Positions 11,012 to 22,339 of a stretch of DNA of 64,000 nt are shown here, piece by piece. This stretch comes from Prunus persica (Eukaryota > Streptophyta > Magnoliopsida > Rosales > Rosaceae), in the NCBI RefSeq assembly GCF_000346465.2, contig NC_034013.1:2898150-2962149 (forward strand). The letters run 5' to 3'. How positions within the stretch are numbered: position 1 is the stretch's first letter; every line of letters begins with the position of its first letter. The notes under the pieces are model-generated. The model worked only from the letters and a program-made list of their open reading frames with translations, made no database searches and was not told the DNA's origin. The position numbers were made by a program, and so were the translations under genes.

Positions 11012-13229
11012 ACGGATTTTCACGATACAGATCTTTAAGACACCAGATGGAAGAGGGGGATCCAGCAATTGAGGATGAGTTAAGAAGTGTTCATTTAGAT
11101 TAAGATGATGAAACAGTTGCAATGGGGAAAAAAATTCAAACACTATAACCATGAAACAGACAAACAAAACCCTGTATTTTATACTGGAATGATATTCAGT
11201 GATTGCAAGGTTTTCAGAGAAGCTGTTCGTGAATATTGCTTGTTGAGTGGGAAACAGGTCACTTTCACCAGGAATGAAACGTACAAGTTGAAGGCAGTTT
11301 GTAAAGCAGTTAGTTGTCCATGGCAGATTTATGTGGCTTGGAAAAACCTTACAGATCGAAGCTTGGTGGTGAAATACTATAATCCCAATCATAATGTGTC
11401 AGAGTATTTGAAAACACACTAGCCTCAAGTAAATGGTTGAGAGATAAGTTCCTGCCTAGGATTCAATCAAATCCCATGATGCCTCCATAGTCTATAGTGA
11501 ACGCAGCCTCTTCTGAGTTTGAAGTAGGCATATGTAAGATTAAAGCTTACAGGGAAAAGACAAAGGCGCTTCGAATCATTGAAGGAACAGTTGCTGAGCA
11601 ATATACCATGCTCTGGGATAATTGCCATGAGCTGGAAGACAAAAACCTTGGCTCCACAACAAAGATACACTGTGAGTTTGTTGATGGTGAAACTATTTTT
11701 AAGCGGTTGTATATTTGTTTAGAACCATTAAAGAGAGGGTTTAAGATGAACTGTAGGCCTTTTATTGGGTTAGATGCTTGCCATTTAAAAGGGTTTTATG
11801 GTGGACAGTTGCTTATAGCAATTGGGATCGATCCCAATAACAAGATGGAAACAAAGGAGTCATGGACATGGTCCATTGATCTATTGGCCAAGGATGTGGA
11901 CATTGTTAATTCCCATGGATGGGCCTTTATATCTGACAAGAAAAAATGACTACCCGGTGCATTTAAAGACATTGTTCCTAATGCTGAGGCAAGATTCTGT
12001 GTGAGGCATCTTTGGGATATCTTCAACAAAATGTATAAAGGTAAAGTTTTGAGGGATAAGTTATGACATGTACTAGAGCTACCAATGTGCCTTGTTTTAA
12101 CTATCAAATGGAAGTAATGAAGACCTTAGATAGCAATGCATGGGAGTGGCTTGTTGAGAAGCCACCAATACAATGGTCTAAGTCTCATTTCAGAACACAT
12201 ACTAAGTGTGATATGCTGCAGAATAACTTGTGTGAGAGCTTCAACAATAGTATCAAGCCAGCAAGGGACAAGCCAATTATCACAATGCTAGAGATGATCA
12301 GGTGCTTGTTGATGAGAAGGATCCAGTGGAGGAGGGACAAGATGAGCAGTTGGCCTCATCAAATATGCAAGAACATTTTTGACCATGTCCAACACAAAAA
12401 GTTAGAAGCATGTAATTGTATTGTGCAGTGGTCTGGTGGTCCTAAATATCAAGTGGATGCAGGAAGAGGTGACCAATATGTGGTGGATTTGGATAATCAC
12501 ATTTGTTATTGCATAAAGTGGGACTTGTCAGGCGTTCCTTGTGCTCATGGAATTGCTGCCATACATTACAAAGGAGGTAAAACTGTGGAGGATTATGTGC
12601 ATTCATACTACAGCAAGGAAAGTTACATGGCCCTTTATAACAATCTCATTATGCCAATTAATGGATCACAGCTATGGGAGAAGACCAACCAGACCGCAAT
12701 AAAGCCACCAGCCTACACTAGACAACCTGGAAGACCTAGAAAGTTGAGGATAATAGGAGCTGAAGAGAGAATAGATAAGACTGGAAAAAAATGGTTAGGA
12801 AGACAAGGAATGCAAATGAGGTGTAGTATTTGTGGCTCAACTGGCCATAACAAAACCACTCACCATCGGAATCTACCTCAAAAGGAAAAACCCCTATCAA
12901 GGGGTAAAGGAAGACCAAGAAAAATGCCTAACCAAGACCTTATAGTTGTTGCTGTGAGTGCCTATCTTTATTGCTAGCTTATTGATGAAATGTTTTTTGT
13001 TTCTTCCTTAAAATGGAAAAGCTATTTTATTGTTTTATTGTTTGAAGCTGAAAGTGTTTTTTCTCTGTAGGATGAAGCAAAAGCAGTTGCAAGAGTTAGG
13101 AGAAAGCTTGCATATGCAAGGGTAAAGGCTGCGGCTGCTGCAAAGAAGGCTGCACTAAATGCTTCCCAGCCAAATGCAGTTGAAACTGCTAGAATAGGAT
13201 TGAGAGCATCCAACAGACAGAGAACATAG

Positions 13230-13828
13230 GCTCTTAGTTCTTAGTTCTCAGTTTATGCAAATTCCATTTTATTTTGAACTAGTACAATTTTTGGTTTTGT
13301 GATGTGGCCATTTTGTCAACTTTTGGTAGCTTTTTTATTGTATTCCAGATTAGGTGCTCATGTTCATTTTGTAAATTTGAGCTGCAAAGGTTGGAAAAGT
13401 ATGTATGTATTTTGAACTCAAAATATAATGGAACTTTCCTTCAAGCAATTGTTTATTTGGAAATTGCCTAACAATTGTGCATACATAAACAGTCTATGCA
13501 TTTCGAAATCACCTAATAATTGTCCATACATAAACATCTTTCATACAAATTGACATGGGAAATTACAAGAAACAGACCTTTCACACACATAAAGCACTTT
13601 GATTTTTCAAAATGTCCCACAAATGGCCACAAAAAACATCACCCAAGTCTTCTAAGTTCTAGACCCTAAAATGTAAGTGCTAATTTTACATTCTTGCAAG
13701 ATCCAAAGTCTCTCCATTCCAGTACTAGCATTCTCAACAACACAATCAAAAAAATCAAAGAACCCAGAACACTTGCTCGTAGAAATCTTTGTGCTTTCAA
13801 GGCAGCTTCAACCTCTTTTTTCAATCTT
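13230..13828. other. 3' region between transposase and GRF ORF
   Basis: Convergent 3' ends of the MULE transposase and the antisense GRF ORF meet here. AT-rich with a repeated motif around CAATTGT.CATACATAAAC (near 13475-13535). No other gene seen. Confidence 0.45.
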
Positions 13829-14062
13829 TCATTTCAATAGTCCACATATCACAATCTTGGACCTTTCGCATACTTGTGGATCATACCATTCAAAGAATGC
13901 ACAACCTCTTCTTACCCCATAGTGGGCGCAGCCCCAAAATCTTCTCCCAGGGTTGTTGTTAGTCCACGACGTCGTCAGACAACATTGATTATCGTAGTGA
14001 CAAATGGGCTGGCCTACTTCGCATCTTCGATTTGCAGACATCATCGACTTCATCAACATCAT
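13829..14062 (-). pseudogene. GRF-type zinc-finger ORF antisense inside the MULE
   Basis: 77-aa ORF on the strand opposite the transposase, near the right TIR. Residues 20-62 match the GRF zinc-finger pattern: PICHYDNQCCLTTSW, then NNNPGRRFWGC and GCAFFEWYDP, with the diagnostic G-R-R-F. The usual CxC opening reads CHY, so one expected zinc ligand is Tyr. The ORF ends at GLLK, short of the coiled-coil plus C-terminal membrane helix often found in plant GRF proteins. A tail may continue toward 13677 in a shifted frame with stops. GRF fingers bind single-stranded DNA in several nucleases and topoisomerases (family knowledge); no role in transposition is established here. Confidence 0.7.
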
Positions 14063-14139
14063 CGTTTTTGTCTTCTTCGAATTGGAACCTGGGCAACCAC
14101 TTCTGTCGATTTGGGGCTTAGGTTTGAGTGGGAGCTTAG

Positions 14140-14416
14140 ATCTGGAACTCGATTTGGGGGTTTTTTGTTTTTTGAATTACAGAAGGCCACGTGTTGTTTT
14201 GGGAACAAAACCCAGGACATGAGATGCCGAAAATGCCCTTAAAAAATCGTCCAGCTAGACGCCACGTAGGTAGATAATAGATTTCCTGACGGTCTCGCTA
14301 ATTGAGGGGGCAATTTGTAGGTTTTTCGTGACGTTGAGTGTGTACTGGTAAGTGTCCATAAAATTGAGTATGAACTGGTAAATCCTATAAGTTGGGGGGT
14401 TTACTGTAGTTTACCC
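14140..14416 (-). repeat. Right TIR of the MULE
   Basis: Inverted copy of 9087-9371. It ends ...AGTTTACCC, followed by a run of eight T. The GRF ORF starts just inside it. Confidence 0.85.
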
Positions 14417-14954
14417 TTTTTTTTAAAGGGCTATAACAGGTTAAGGTGGAATCCGTGAGCATGTCCGACATTTGGCAAATGTCAGGCCCATTTTACTAAA
14501 ATGCCCTTTCATCATAATTTCAAAACAACCAAGAGGTTTGACTCATGCCAAAAATCTGGAAAAGTCTCTCCTGCAACAGGAGCAATTCCCAATTTTTATA
14601 CATGTACAAAAATAATCTAGAGAACACCCAAACTTTTAGCATGCACAAAATAAGTCACACGCAATATAACAACAGTACTAATTGCCTCAGGCCCCCCTTT
14701 GCCACAGCAATTGTTGATGCAAAGAACAAAACTAAAAGAAAAATATTGCCCGAAAATTCAATATGAAGCTATGAATGATTCTTGGGATGAGTCCCATACT
14801 AGGTTGCTCTCTTTAAGACGTTTTGTGGCTCTGCTCAATTTGTGCAAGCAATTCAAAAAAAGCCACTACGTCCCCATGATAAAATAGCCCCAGAATCTCC
14901 TATGTTTAGGTTCTTCCTTACACTGAGGAAGGACCCAAATACAACACCTTTCTA
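14417..14954. other. Gene-free flank between the MULE and the copia LTR
   Basis: No gene, repeat or RNA recognised. Two short overlapping ORFs (14545-14887) look random. Confidence 0.35.
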
Positions 14955-15184
14955 TGTTGCTCAGAAAACTCAGTTTAGGAAATAATAGATTTAGAAAATT
15001 TCATGAGATGAAGAGGAAACAAGTTGTAGCTTTTTCCGTGTATTTTCTTTCAGGCTATATATATATATATAGAATTAGTAGACAAAACAGTTTGAGAAAA
15101 TATCTCATATTAAAGGAATATTAAAGATAATTTAAGATAATTATTGAATAATACATTTTAAAAATGAACATATCAATTTCAACA
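14955..15184 (-). repeat. 3' LTR of the minus-strand copia element
   Basis: 230 bp with TG...CA ends (TGTTGAAATT... on the minus strand to ...GAGCAACA). It is preceded on that strand by CAAGTGGGGGAT, the typical copia polypurine tract. Contains (TA)n at 15057-15071, a possible TATA region of the LTR promoter. Confidence 0.8.
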
Positions 15185-15429
15185 ATCCCCCACTTGTTTA
15201 TTTTAGAAATAAATTCATTGAGCAACATGTCGGAGGACTATACATAAGTAAAGATGTTTTTCAACTTGAACCTCTACATAATGATGGAGCTCCAGAATAT
15301 ACAAGAGTAACATATAGTTTTGAACTCTAGTTTTGACAACACCACACGCATACTAATGTGAAGTTCAGAAGCGAGCGCTTTACGACCATGTGCTTGTATC
15401 CCAGTGTAGTGATTGCTCTAGAAAATTTT

Positions 15430-18040
15430 CCAACAAAAAATTTCATAAAAAGAGGCCTCATTTTCACATTCACTTAGGTGAGTGTTTCCCTCTTTTCGGC
15501 CAAGGCGGGTGACGAAAAGAACTTTTGGTCCTTCTTCTTTTGAGTGCGGGGCGTGCCACCACCAAGCCCCAAATTTGGGCTTGAATGGAATGTGAGTAGA
15601 TGGATGTGTCGTGCTTCTAACTTTGATCAAACGATTGATCGGCCAAGTAAGGAACCTCCTCTTGGCCTAGGTTCTTTCACTTCCTTGGGCTCGAGGATGG
15701 TTAGGCTTCATACGGATGTTTTTGTGATTTTTAGGTTTCTAAATAAAAAATAATGCAATTAAGCTAAATGTGCGTTTAAACGTAAAGACAAGAATTAAAG
15801 TGCAATAAAATAAATCAAAGCAATAAATAAAGCAATAAATAAAGCAAGAACAACAAGAATGATAAACTAAAATAAACTGGAAATTAAACTTAATAAAAGT
15901 GCAATGACAATGAAAGGTAAAGCAATTGAAATAAACTGGAATTTAAATGACAAAGAATGTAAATCGAACAAGAATTTAAATGACAAGAAAAATATAAATT
16001 GAACAAGAATTTAAACTTACACTAGAAAAAGGAAGAACTCGGTACACTAGGTGCTTGAAAATTAAAATCCTAAGTGTGGTAATCAAATTAAATTAAAACC
16101 CTGGGTCAAATAATTCCTTCCATTTGGGGATTATTTGACCTAATTGGGAATTACTCAACCTAATTAGGAGTTACTCAATTTAATTGGGAGTTACCTAGTT
16201 AAATTGAGAGTTACATAATTAAATAGAGAATTGATTTGATTCTAACCACAATTCCCAATTAAATGAGGAGTTACCTAATCAAATTAGGAATTGATTTGAT
16301 TCCTACCACAATTAGGGATTTGATTTACTCTAATAAATCAAATCCCTAATTAATCAAATCAATTCCAAATCGGGGAGGAATAATTCCTTTCCATCTATGG
16401 AATTATTCCTCTGAAACCCTAACCTCCAAGACCACTACAAAAAGATGGTCACACATAAGGGTTGAGGTACGTCAGAATTGCTACTAAAAACTCTATAGAG
16501 ATCTTCCCCTCACAAACCCATGGGCTGGCCATTGATTGGCCAAATGTCAATACTTTTAAAACTCTTTCCTTTTGAGGCCCCTTGAATCCGTGGGATTACA
16601 TTAGTTGAAATATTCTGATTGCTTGATTCTCTCTTGTTTTGGAATATTCTGAACTGTCATCAATCTCCTTGATTTATTTCCTTGTGAGGCCTCCGTCACA
16701 TGCACACTAACCTCAGAAATCTTGGGTGTGAATCCCTGGCTTGGGCTTGGACCTCCGAGATTTCATCTAGACATCTGGCGGAACCTCTTGCCCTTTGAGT
16801 GTTTAGAATTCTAGAGTTGGCTGATCATCCTCCAAGGTGGGTGGTATGAGAACTCCAAATATTAGGATGTTGGGCTTGGCCTCACATTGGACTATCTTTG
16901 AGTTCTCAAAATATTTGAATATTAGGAACTCGGCTGACATGCCTCCCGCAGAACTTCAACTCCCTCGGCGGAAATACTTCCTGCTAACTCCGGCGGAAAT
17001 ACCTCCAGCCAAACTTTAACTCCCTCGGCCCAACTTTACTTGCCCAAGTGTTGTGAAGAGGGGGCCCGGGTGAGCAAGGAGAAATCCGCCCCAGCCCAAC
17101 TTTTTGTAAGAGGAGTGGCTAACCAAGGTATTTAAGGAGTGATCGGCTCAACTTTTTGAGAAGTGCCGTACCACTTTTGCAAAAGGAAGTGTTTGGCCAA
17201 TTTTGCAAGGATATGCCCAACCACTTTTGCAAAGGGAAGCACTCGGTCATATTTTTGAGAAGGCACCATGGTCTTTAAAGAAAACGCATCGGCCACCTTG
17301 CAACAACCATTCGAAAATTCGATCGTGATTTTCCAAAATCCTTCAGGGCTTTCGGGCGCAACAGACTCCTAGCCCGGCTGCATTTTCAGCTCTTAACCCG
17401 ACCGCATATTTAATCCATACTTGGATGCAGCCTAGTCATGTTCTTCAATAGATCCAGCAGCAACTCGCTGCCAAAGTTCGGCGGCAATCCTCAGCCACAC
17501 TTCAAACAAAACCCGACCATACTCAAACCCCTTGCCACTTTCGAGCACAACCCAACCTTCTTTTTCAGCCGTACTTCGAACAAGGCCCAGCCATCTTCTT
17601 CAGCCGCACTTCAAACAAGGCCCGACCATTCTTCGAACACCTTCAGCCACCTTCAATCTCTAGCCTCACTTTAAACAAAGCTTGACTGCAATCTCAGCTA
17701 CATTCAAACTGTCCAGTCGAGTCTCGCCAGGCCCAACTGCACCCAATTCTTGACCACCAAAGCTCCAAGACTCCAACAATTTTGATCGCACTTCGAACTT
17801 CTAGCTCGAGCTCATCTTTGCTTCCAGCCCAACAATAATTCTCCAACAAAGCTCGAACGCGGCCGGCTTCCTTCTCCAGCAAAACCCGGCCGCTTTCTAG
17901 CCGCATAAATCCCACAACACCCGACTGCCAAGCTCTCCAAGTCTCGGCCAGCTTTCGCACGTCATAACCCCAATAGCCCATTCGCTTGTACTTTCGAAAG
18001 GGTGCTCGAGTTTAGTGGATTTTCACCACCCCAAAACAGT
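15430..18040. repeat. Large non-coding insertion, LTR-retrotransposon-derivative-like
   Basis: No conserved coding region. The left part (15482-15690) resembles 7117-7330. Then come AT-rich tracts with (AATAAAGC)n-type repetition (about 15780-15900), a degenerate tandem array (16130-16370), and a C-rich, Gln/Pro/Ser-coding-looking stretch (16900-17980) whose ORFs are compositional. The position, between the RNase H end and the 3' LTR of a copia element, suggests an insertion, possibly a large non-autonomous LTR derivative. I could not define LTRs or a target duplication. Confidence 0.4.
16130..16370. repeat. Degenerate tandem repeat of about 24 bp
   Basis: Successive variants of AATTGGGAGTTACTCAATTT and of GAATTGATTTGATTC alternate for about 240 bases. 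This is clear imperfect tandem duplication in a non-coding stretch. Confidence 0.65.
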
Positions 18041-18289
18041 GAGACCACTCAATATAGAGTACAGATCTCATTAAGAGTTATAAAGAACTCAACCTTAAAT
18101 CGCTTCAGGATTTCATGCTTCTAAGGATGGATATAGAACAATAGCATGAATCCACTCATATTACTAGATGACTGGTTATTTCTTGGGATTTCCAATCTAT
18201 AGGTTAGGTTACCATCACAAGTGACTTAACCTTCTATGGGTTTTAGTCCCATTTCTTTTCAGGTTTTCCAAACCTTTTCTCGTGTTAGT

Positions 18290-19102
18290 CCTTTCGTCAA
18301 AAGATCAGCTAATCAGATTGTACATAATCCACCCTTACAGCCCTATTGGAAAGAAACTCTCTAATAGTGTTGTGCTTGCGACGTATTTTTAGCCTCTTGC
18401 CATTATAATAACGATTCTTCCCATCTGACAGTAGTTTTCTCAACCAACCTACTTCCTCACTAGCCATTGCTAGGGCTATCATCTCTTACTCCAATATGGA
18501 GTAAGCCAGAATAGTCTGTTTCTTAGACTTCCATGAAACTGCACCACCAGCAATATTAAATATACATCCGTTAGTAGCCTTTGAATCATCTGATAAAATA
18601 TTCCAATCAGTATCGCTGTATCCGTTTAGGACAACGGGAAACTTCTCATAGTGTAATCTAAGGTTCATAATCTTTTTAAGGTATTGCATGACCCTCTCAA
18701 TAACATACCAATGCTTCAAACTATGTCCAATTGCAAGTCTGCATATTACTCCTACAACATAAGCTATATTAGGCCTAGTGCAATTAGTAGCATATCGAAG
18801 GCTACCAATGATGCTTGCATACTCTGTTTGTCTAACACTGTCACCAATGTTCTTGAACAACTTTACACTAAGATAATAAGGAGTAACTGCTGGATTACAA
18901 TCAAAGTAATTATATTTCTTAAGGATTTTTTCAATGTAATGAGATTGATCCAAATAGAATCCTTTTTCTAAACCAGTTACCTTAATTCCAAGTATTACAC
19001 TAGCTTCATTTAAATCTTTCATATGAAAGTTTGCACATAACAAAGATTTGACATTATTCACAACATGAATATTAGAGCCAAAAATAAGTAAGTCATCCAC
19101 AT
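18290..19102 (-). pseudogene. Copia reverse transcriptase end and RNase H, pseudogene
   Basis: The main open stretch (18486-19100) encodes copia pol: DDLLIFGSN directly after the interrupted active-site motif, NFHMKDLNEASVILGIKV, then IIGSLRYATNCTRPNIAYVV and the RNase H region YSDTDWNILSDDSKATNG and GGAVSWKSKKQT. Below 18486 the RNase H continues with stops to about 18290 (VGWLRKLL, IRRKHNT, LADLLTKGL). The upstream part of the same gene continues on the far side of the TIR insertion, at about 20052-20130. Confidence 0.85.
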
Positions 19103-19112
19103 TGAGACATAG

Positions 19113-20041
19113 GGTAAATTACTCAGATGGTTCTCAAACTTATACACGATTTATATTTTGGTCCGTCAATTAAATTATTCATTCAAATGGTCCATCAATT
19201 CTATATTATTCGCTTCATTAATCCCACCATCTAATTTTCTGTTAGATTTAACCAAATTTTAGGGTAAATATGACTTTTCATAATTAACAAATAAAAATTG
19301 GAGTATTTCAAAGATTCACTGAAATTTTAAACGAAGCAAAACTTGAAATGAAAACTCTAAACCACCCAACACAATACTCAAACCTCAATAAAAATAAGAA
19401 TAAAGATTTGAAGCTGTGTTGCCATTACCAATTATATCTTTGAGAATCAGCTGCTTTCGAATATTAGCAGACAGAGGCCGGGGAGAAGAGAGAAACCATA
19501 CATCAAGGGTCTCCTTCAACTTCAAGACTTTGCTAGAAGAAATGCTACATATCAAATAAATCAAGTTTTCTTAAGGGTGGCTGTGGGACGAGTTTGATTA
19601 GTTGTGGTTGTGGGCTTGGGTGAAGGGTGGCTGTGGGGGATTGGGGGGCTATATTTTTGGGTGTCTTGAGAAATTTTTAGTGGTGATTGGGCGATAATTG
19701 CTGGGTAGGCGAAGAGTGCTGGGAGAGAGAGAGTGTTTTGGGAGTATAGGGTGGCTGTGGGGGGTGGGGGGGATAGGTTTGCCCCACGCATCTAACCTAC
19801 TCATGGTGGTTAGATGAGAGAGAGAGAGAGAGCTTTTTATTTTCATTTTTCAATATTTATTTATTTTTAAGGTATGAAATGACCAATTTACCCTCATTTA
19901 ACGGCAACACTAATAGATGGTAACGGTAGGACCAGTTGACCGAATAATATAGAGTTGATGGACCATTTGAAAGAATAATTTAATTGAGGGACTAAAATGT
20001 AAATCGTGTATAAATTTGAGGACCATTTGAGTAATTTACCC
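19113..20041. mobile_element. 929-bp TIR element (Mutator-like) with 10-bp target duplication
   Basis: Ends GGGTAAATTACTCA...and the inverted ...TGAGTAATTTACCC match for about 110 bases. The 10-mer TTGAGACATA is directly repeated on both sides (19103-19112 and 20042-20051). Long TIRs with a 9-10 bp duplication point to a non-autonomous MULE. It sits in the reverse transcriptase of the minus-strand copia element. Internal G/T-rich sequence and a (GA)n tract (about 19813-19831) yield only spurious ORFs. Confidence 0.85.
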
Positions 20042-20429
20042 TTGAGACATATAATAGTGCAACTATTATTCTCATGCTTAAAATAAATACATTTGTTACT
20101 TTCATTTATTTGAAATCCGACATGATTTGATCAAATCACCTTTGGAGGAGCTTTGGAGATGGTGAATGAGGTCGACAATTGTTTCAATCCTCCTTTTGTG
20201 TTTCAAATATCTTGTGTGTGTGTGTTTTTTTTTAATATTGTGTGTTTTCTTTTGGATTAAAATTAAATTTATGGAGTTTCAATTTTTTTGGGTCAAATTA
20301 TTCAAAAAATTAAATTATGACTTTATTTAAAAAGATTAAATGAAGAAAAGTTTTCCATTAAAAAAATATTAGACTTAAACCATTCTTAAACAATTTAATA
20401 AATTTGTGAATTTAAAATTTGAGTCCAGA

Positions 20430-20640
20430 AGGTTGGGAGAAAAAACGATTTGAGTCCGAGCAAAACCCAAATAGTTACTTTTTGGAGAGGAAAATTTGGG
20501 TTTAGCCCCTCATGGGTTGGAGAAGGCCTATGGTTGGAGGAAAAAATTGTTTTAAGTCCATACAATACATGAATAATTGTATTTTGAAGGGTCAAAATTT
20601 AGATTTAGCCCTTTTATGGTTGGATATGGTCTAGAGACCA
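20430..20640. repeat. Two diverged tandem units of about 105 bp
   Basis: The order AGTCC..., TTTTGGAG/TTTTGAAG, AAAATTT(G/A)G(G/A)TTTAGCCC, ATGG(G)TTGGA occurs twice in a row (about 20430-20530 and 20535-20640). Non-coding duplication between the copia fragment and the next TIR element. Confidence 0.5.
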
Positions 20641-20669
20641 TAACTCTCTTATGACCCCAGAAAAATATG

Positions 20670-20844
20670 GGGAAATAGCTCAAAATGCCACACTTTTTAT
20701 AATTTTAACTGAAAATACCACCCCTCTCAATTTTTTTTGCAACTATCACCAATAAATATATATTTATGGTCCACTTATTGCACACATATCACTTTTTCTG
20801 AAATTTAGTTCTCTCTCTGTCTCTCTCTTTGCTATCTCTAGCGC

Positions 20845-20885
<41 letters not shown>

Positions 20886-21948
20886 TAGCTAACTACGCCT
20901 CTTCTCACGAAGAATAAGATCAAGAACAACCTACAAAACCCACAACTTTGCCCTCAAAACCCAGTTCTTCCCCTTCCTCTCTGTTTTCTTCTCTACCCAA
21001 ATCCAAACTCCAACTTCGTCTCTCTTCAAATCCTTTTTGCAACCTAAACAAACCCAAACAAACCATCTTTTCTTAATATGACAACATGTCTTGGCATTAG
21101 GTGGCCATTGTTTGAGCATTTTGGTCCAATTTTAGGAGGTTTTGAAGTCTGGGTTTACATGCCTTCTTCAAGAACAACTTCTCCAAAAAATGAATTGTTG
21201 GGAATATGTAAGTTTTGATGTTAAATTGAATTTGATTACTAAAATTGGAATGTGATTGATTTCGTCTGTATTTTGTGTAGAAAGTGAAGTATTGAGATTG
21301 AATTTGTTTGTCTGAAACAACAAGTGTGTTTGTTCTTTGTCGATTGATTCTTGCATTTGGTATTGGGATTTTCTATGAATTTATAATTATATCATAGTGA
21401 GGTAGCATTGTTGATTTGCTATTGCAATCGTATTGTGATTTTATTGCGTTGTATTGTAGTGGTATTGTATTTGTATTGCTATGGTATTGCTGTTATATTG
21501 ATTTTTTGTTTTGTATTTTATTGATATGTTACTGTAATTTAATAGGAATATATGTTGATATCATTTTTCTTTATCTGCTTGTGATTTTAGTAGGAGTTGA
21601 GATTATTCTTGGCTGAAGTATTATTTACGATCTCTCTCTCTCTCTACTCTTCGTATTTTTCTCAACATTTATGTGTTAATTTAATGCCTGGTATTGTTTT
21701 GGAACCATAATAATTGTCAATCTCATTGTTTCTTTAAAAAATTGCTGTAAAATTGTTACTTCATTTTCTTATTTCCTTTGTTTTAAGATATTTTTGTTTG
21801 GAGAAAAAGAACTCTGTTTTTGTAATCTAAAAGACTAGGTACTCATGGTGAGTGTTTTCTGATCAACAAGATTCAGACTTTATGTATGTCAGTTTACTAC
21901 TTTTACACTTAAACTTTGGCTGTCTAAAATTTGAAAAGTCTTGTATGC

Positions 21949-21993
<45 letters not shown>

Positions 21994-22108
21994 AAAGAGA
22001 GAGAACTAAATTTAAGAAAAAGTAATATGTGTGCAATAAGTTGACAATAAATACATATAATATTTTCAGTTAAAATTATAAAAAAAGTGGCATTTTGAGC
22101 TATTTCCC
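20670..22108. mobile_element. 1.44-kb TIR element upstream of RPN9, (CT)n/(GA)n in its arms
   Basis: Left end GGGAAATAGCTCAAAATGCCAC and the right end GTGGCATTTTGAGCTATTTCCC are inverted copies. Matching continues for about 200 bases, including TATTGCACACATAT against ATATGTGTGCAATA. A (CT)n run (about 20846-20881) faces a (GA)n run (about 21955-21992). The flanks repeat AAAAATATG/AAAAATATA (20661-20669 and 22109-22117), a 9-bp target duplication with one difference, as in Mutator-like elements. The centre holds no transposase. It ends about 230 bases before the RPN9 start codon. Confidence 0.8.
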
Positions 22109-22275
22109 AAAAATATATACCATAACTCTCATACCCGACCCGACCCGACTTTTAGTTGCAATGCCGGCTCTTCTGTATATTTACGCAAATACACGGATAA
22201 AAGCGCAAAGATTTTTCATCACTTTTGTGTTCTTTTCTTTGAGCACAAGCTAAATAAGGTGTTTTTTCGGATTCG

Positions 22276-22283
22276 TATAAATA
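22276..22283 (+). promoter_or_regulatory. TATA box candidate of RPN9
   Basis: TATAAATA about 57 bases before the RPN9 ATG. It implies a short 5' UTR of roughly 30 bases within the pyrimidine-rich AGGTCTCCCTACCCTCGC stretch. Confidence 0.5.
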
Positions 22284-22339
22284 CAAACCAAACAAGGCCT
22301 TAGGTCTCCCTACCCTCGCAAATTCTCTCCGAATCAGGC

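Larger units (their letters stand above)
9878..13229 (+). pseudogene. MuDR-family transposase pseudogene (MULE)
   Basis: Reconstructable only in pieces. 9878-10010: start of a domain resembling the plant PB1-like N-terminal domain seen in some MULE proteins (FTIRMNHEGS, then YVNGTLDFIDFCDKDQ). 10020-10690: Lys/Ala/Glu-rich linker. 10718-11030: acidic region with decapeptide repeats. 11105-11422: MuDR N-terminal DNA-binding-like domain (FREAVREYCLLSGKQVTFTR). 11497-12060: MULE transposase core with GLDACHLKG carrying the first catalytic Asp. 12063-12950: core end, then a SWIM zinc finger (ICYCIKWDLSGVPCAHGIAA) and a CX2CX4HX4H-like knuckle (CSICGSTGHNKTTHH). A last exon at about 13071-13229 follows a GT-AG intron. 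Frameshifts near 10008 and 11945 and stops near 11420 and 12063 make it non-functional. Confidence 0.88.
9087..14416 (+). mobile_element. Mutator-like element (MULE) with about 280-bp TIRs, decayed autonomous type
   Basis: A 5.33-kb unit bounded by long inverted repeats (9087-9371 and 14140-14416). It contains a plus-strand transposase pseudogene and a minus-strand GRF zinc-finger ORF. TIR matching is strong, with shared blocks such as CCAGCTAGACG/TAGCTGGACGATTTT, AAGGGCATTTTCGGCATCTC and CAAAACAACACGTGG. Both flanks are T-rich, so the 9-bp target duplication cannot be judged. Length, TIR length and gene content fit a full-length MULE now broken by indels. Confidence 0.85.
14955..20130 (-). 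mobile_element. Copia element on the minus strand, broken by two insertions
   Basis: From right to left: reverse transcriptase fragment (about 20130-18800), RNase H and pol end (to about 18200), polypurine tract (15187-15198 as its complement) and a 3' LTR (14955-15184). The reverse transcriptase is split by a TIR element (19113-20041). The stretch of about 2.6 kb between 15.43 and 18.04 kb does not look like copia and is probably a non-coding insertion. The 5' half of the element is missing. Confidence 0.7.

Noticed and set aside
17438..17981. ORFs in a C-rich stretch on both strands
   Set aside because: Overlapping open frames on opposite strands reflect base composition. No known domain, and the region looks like a non-coding insertion.
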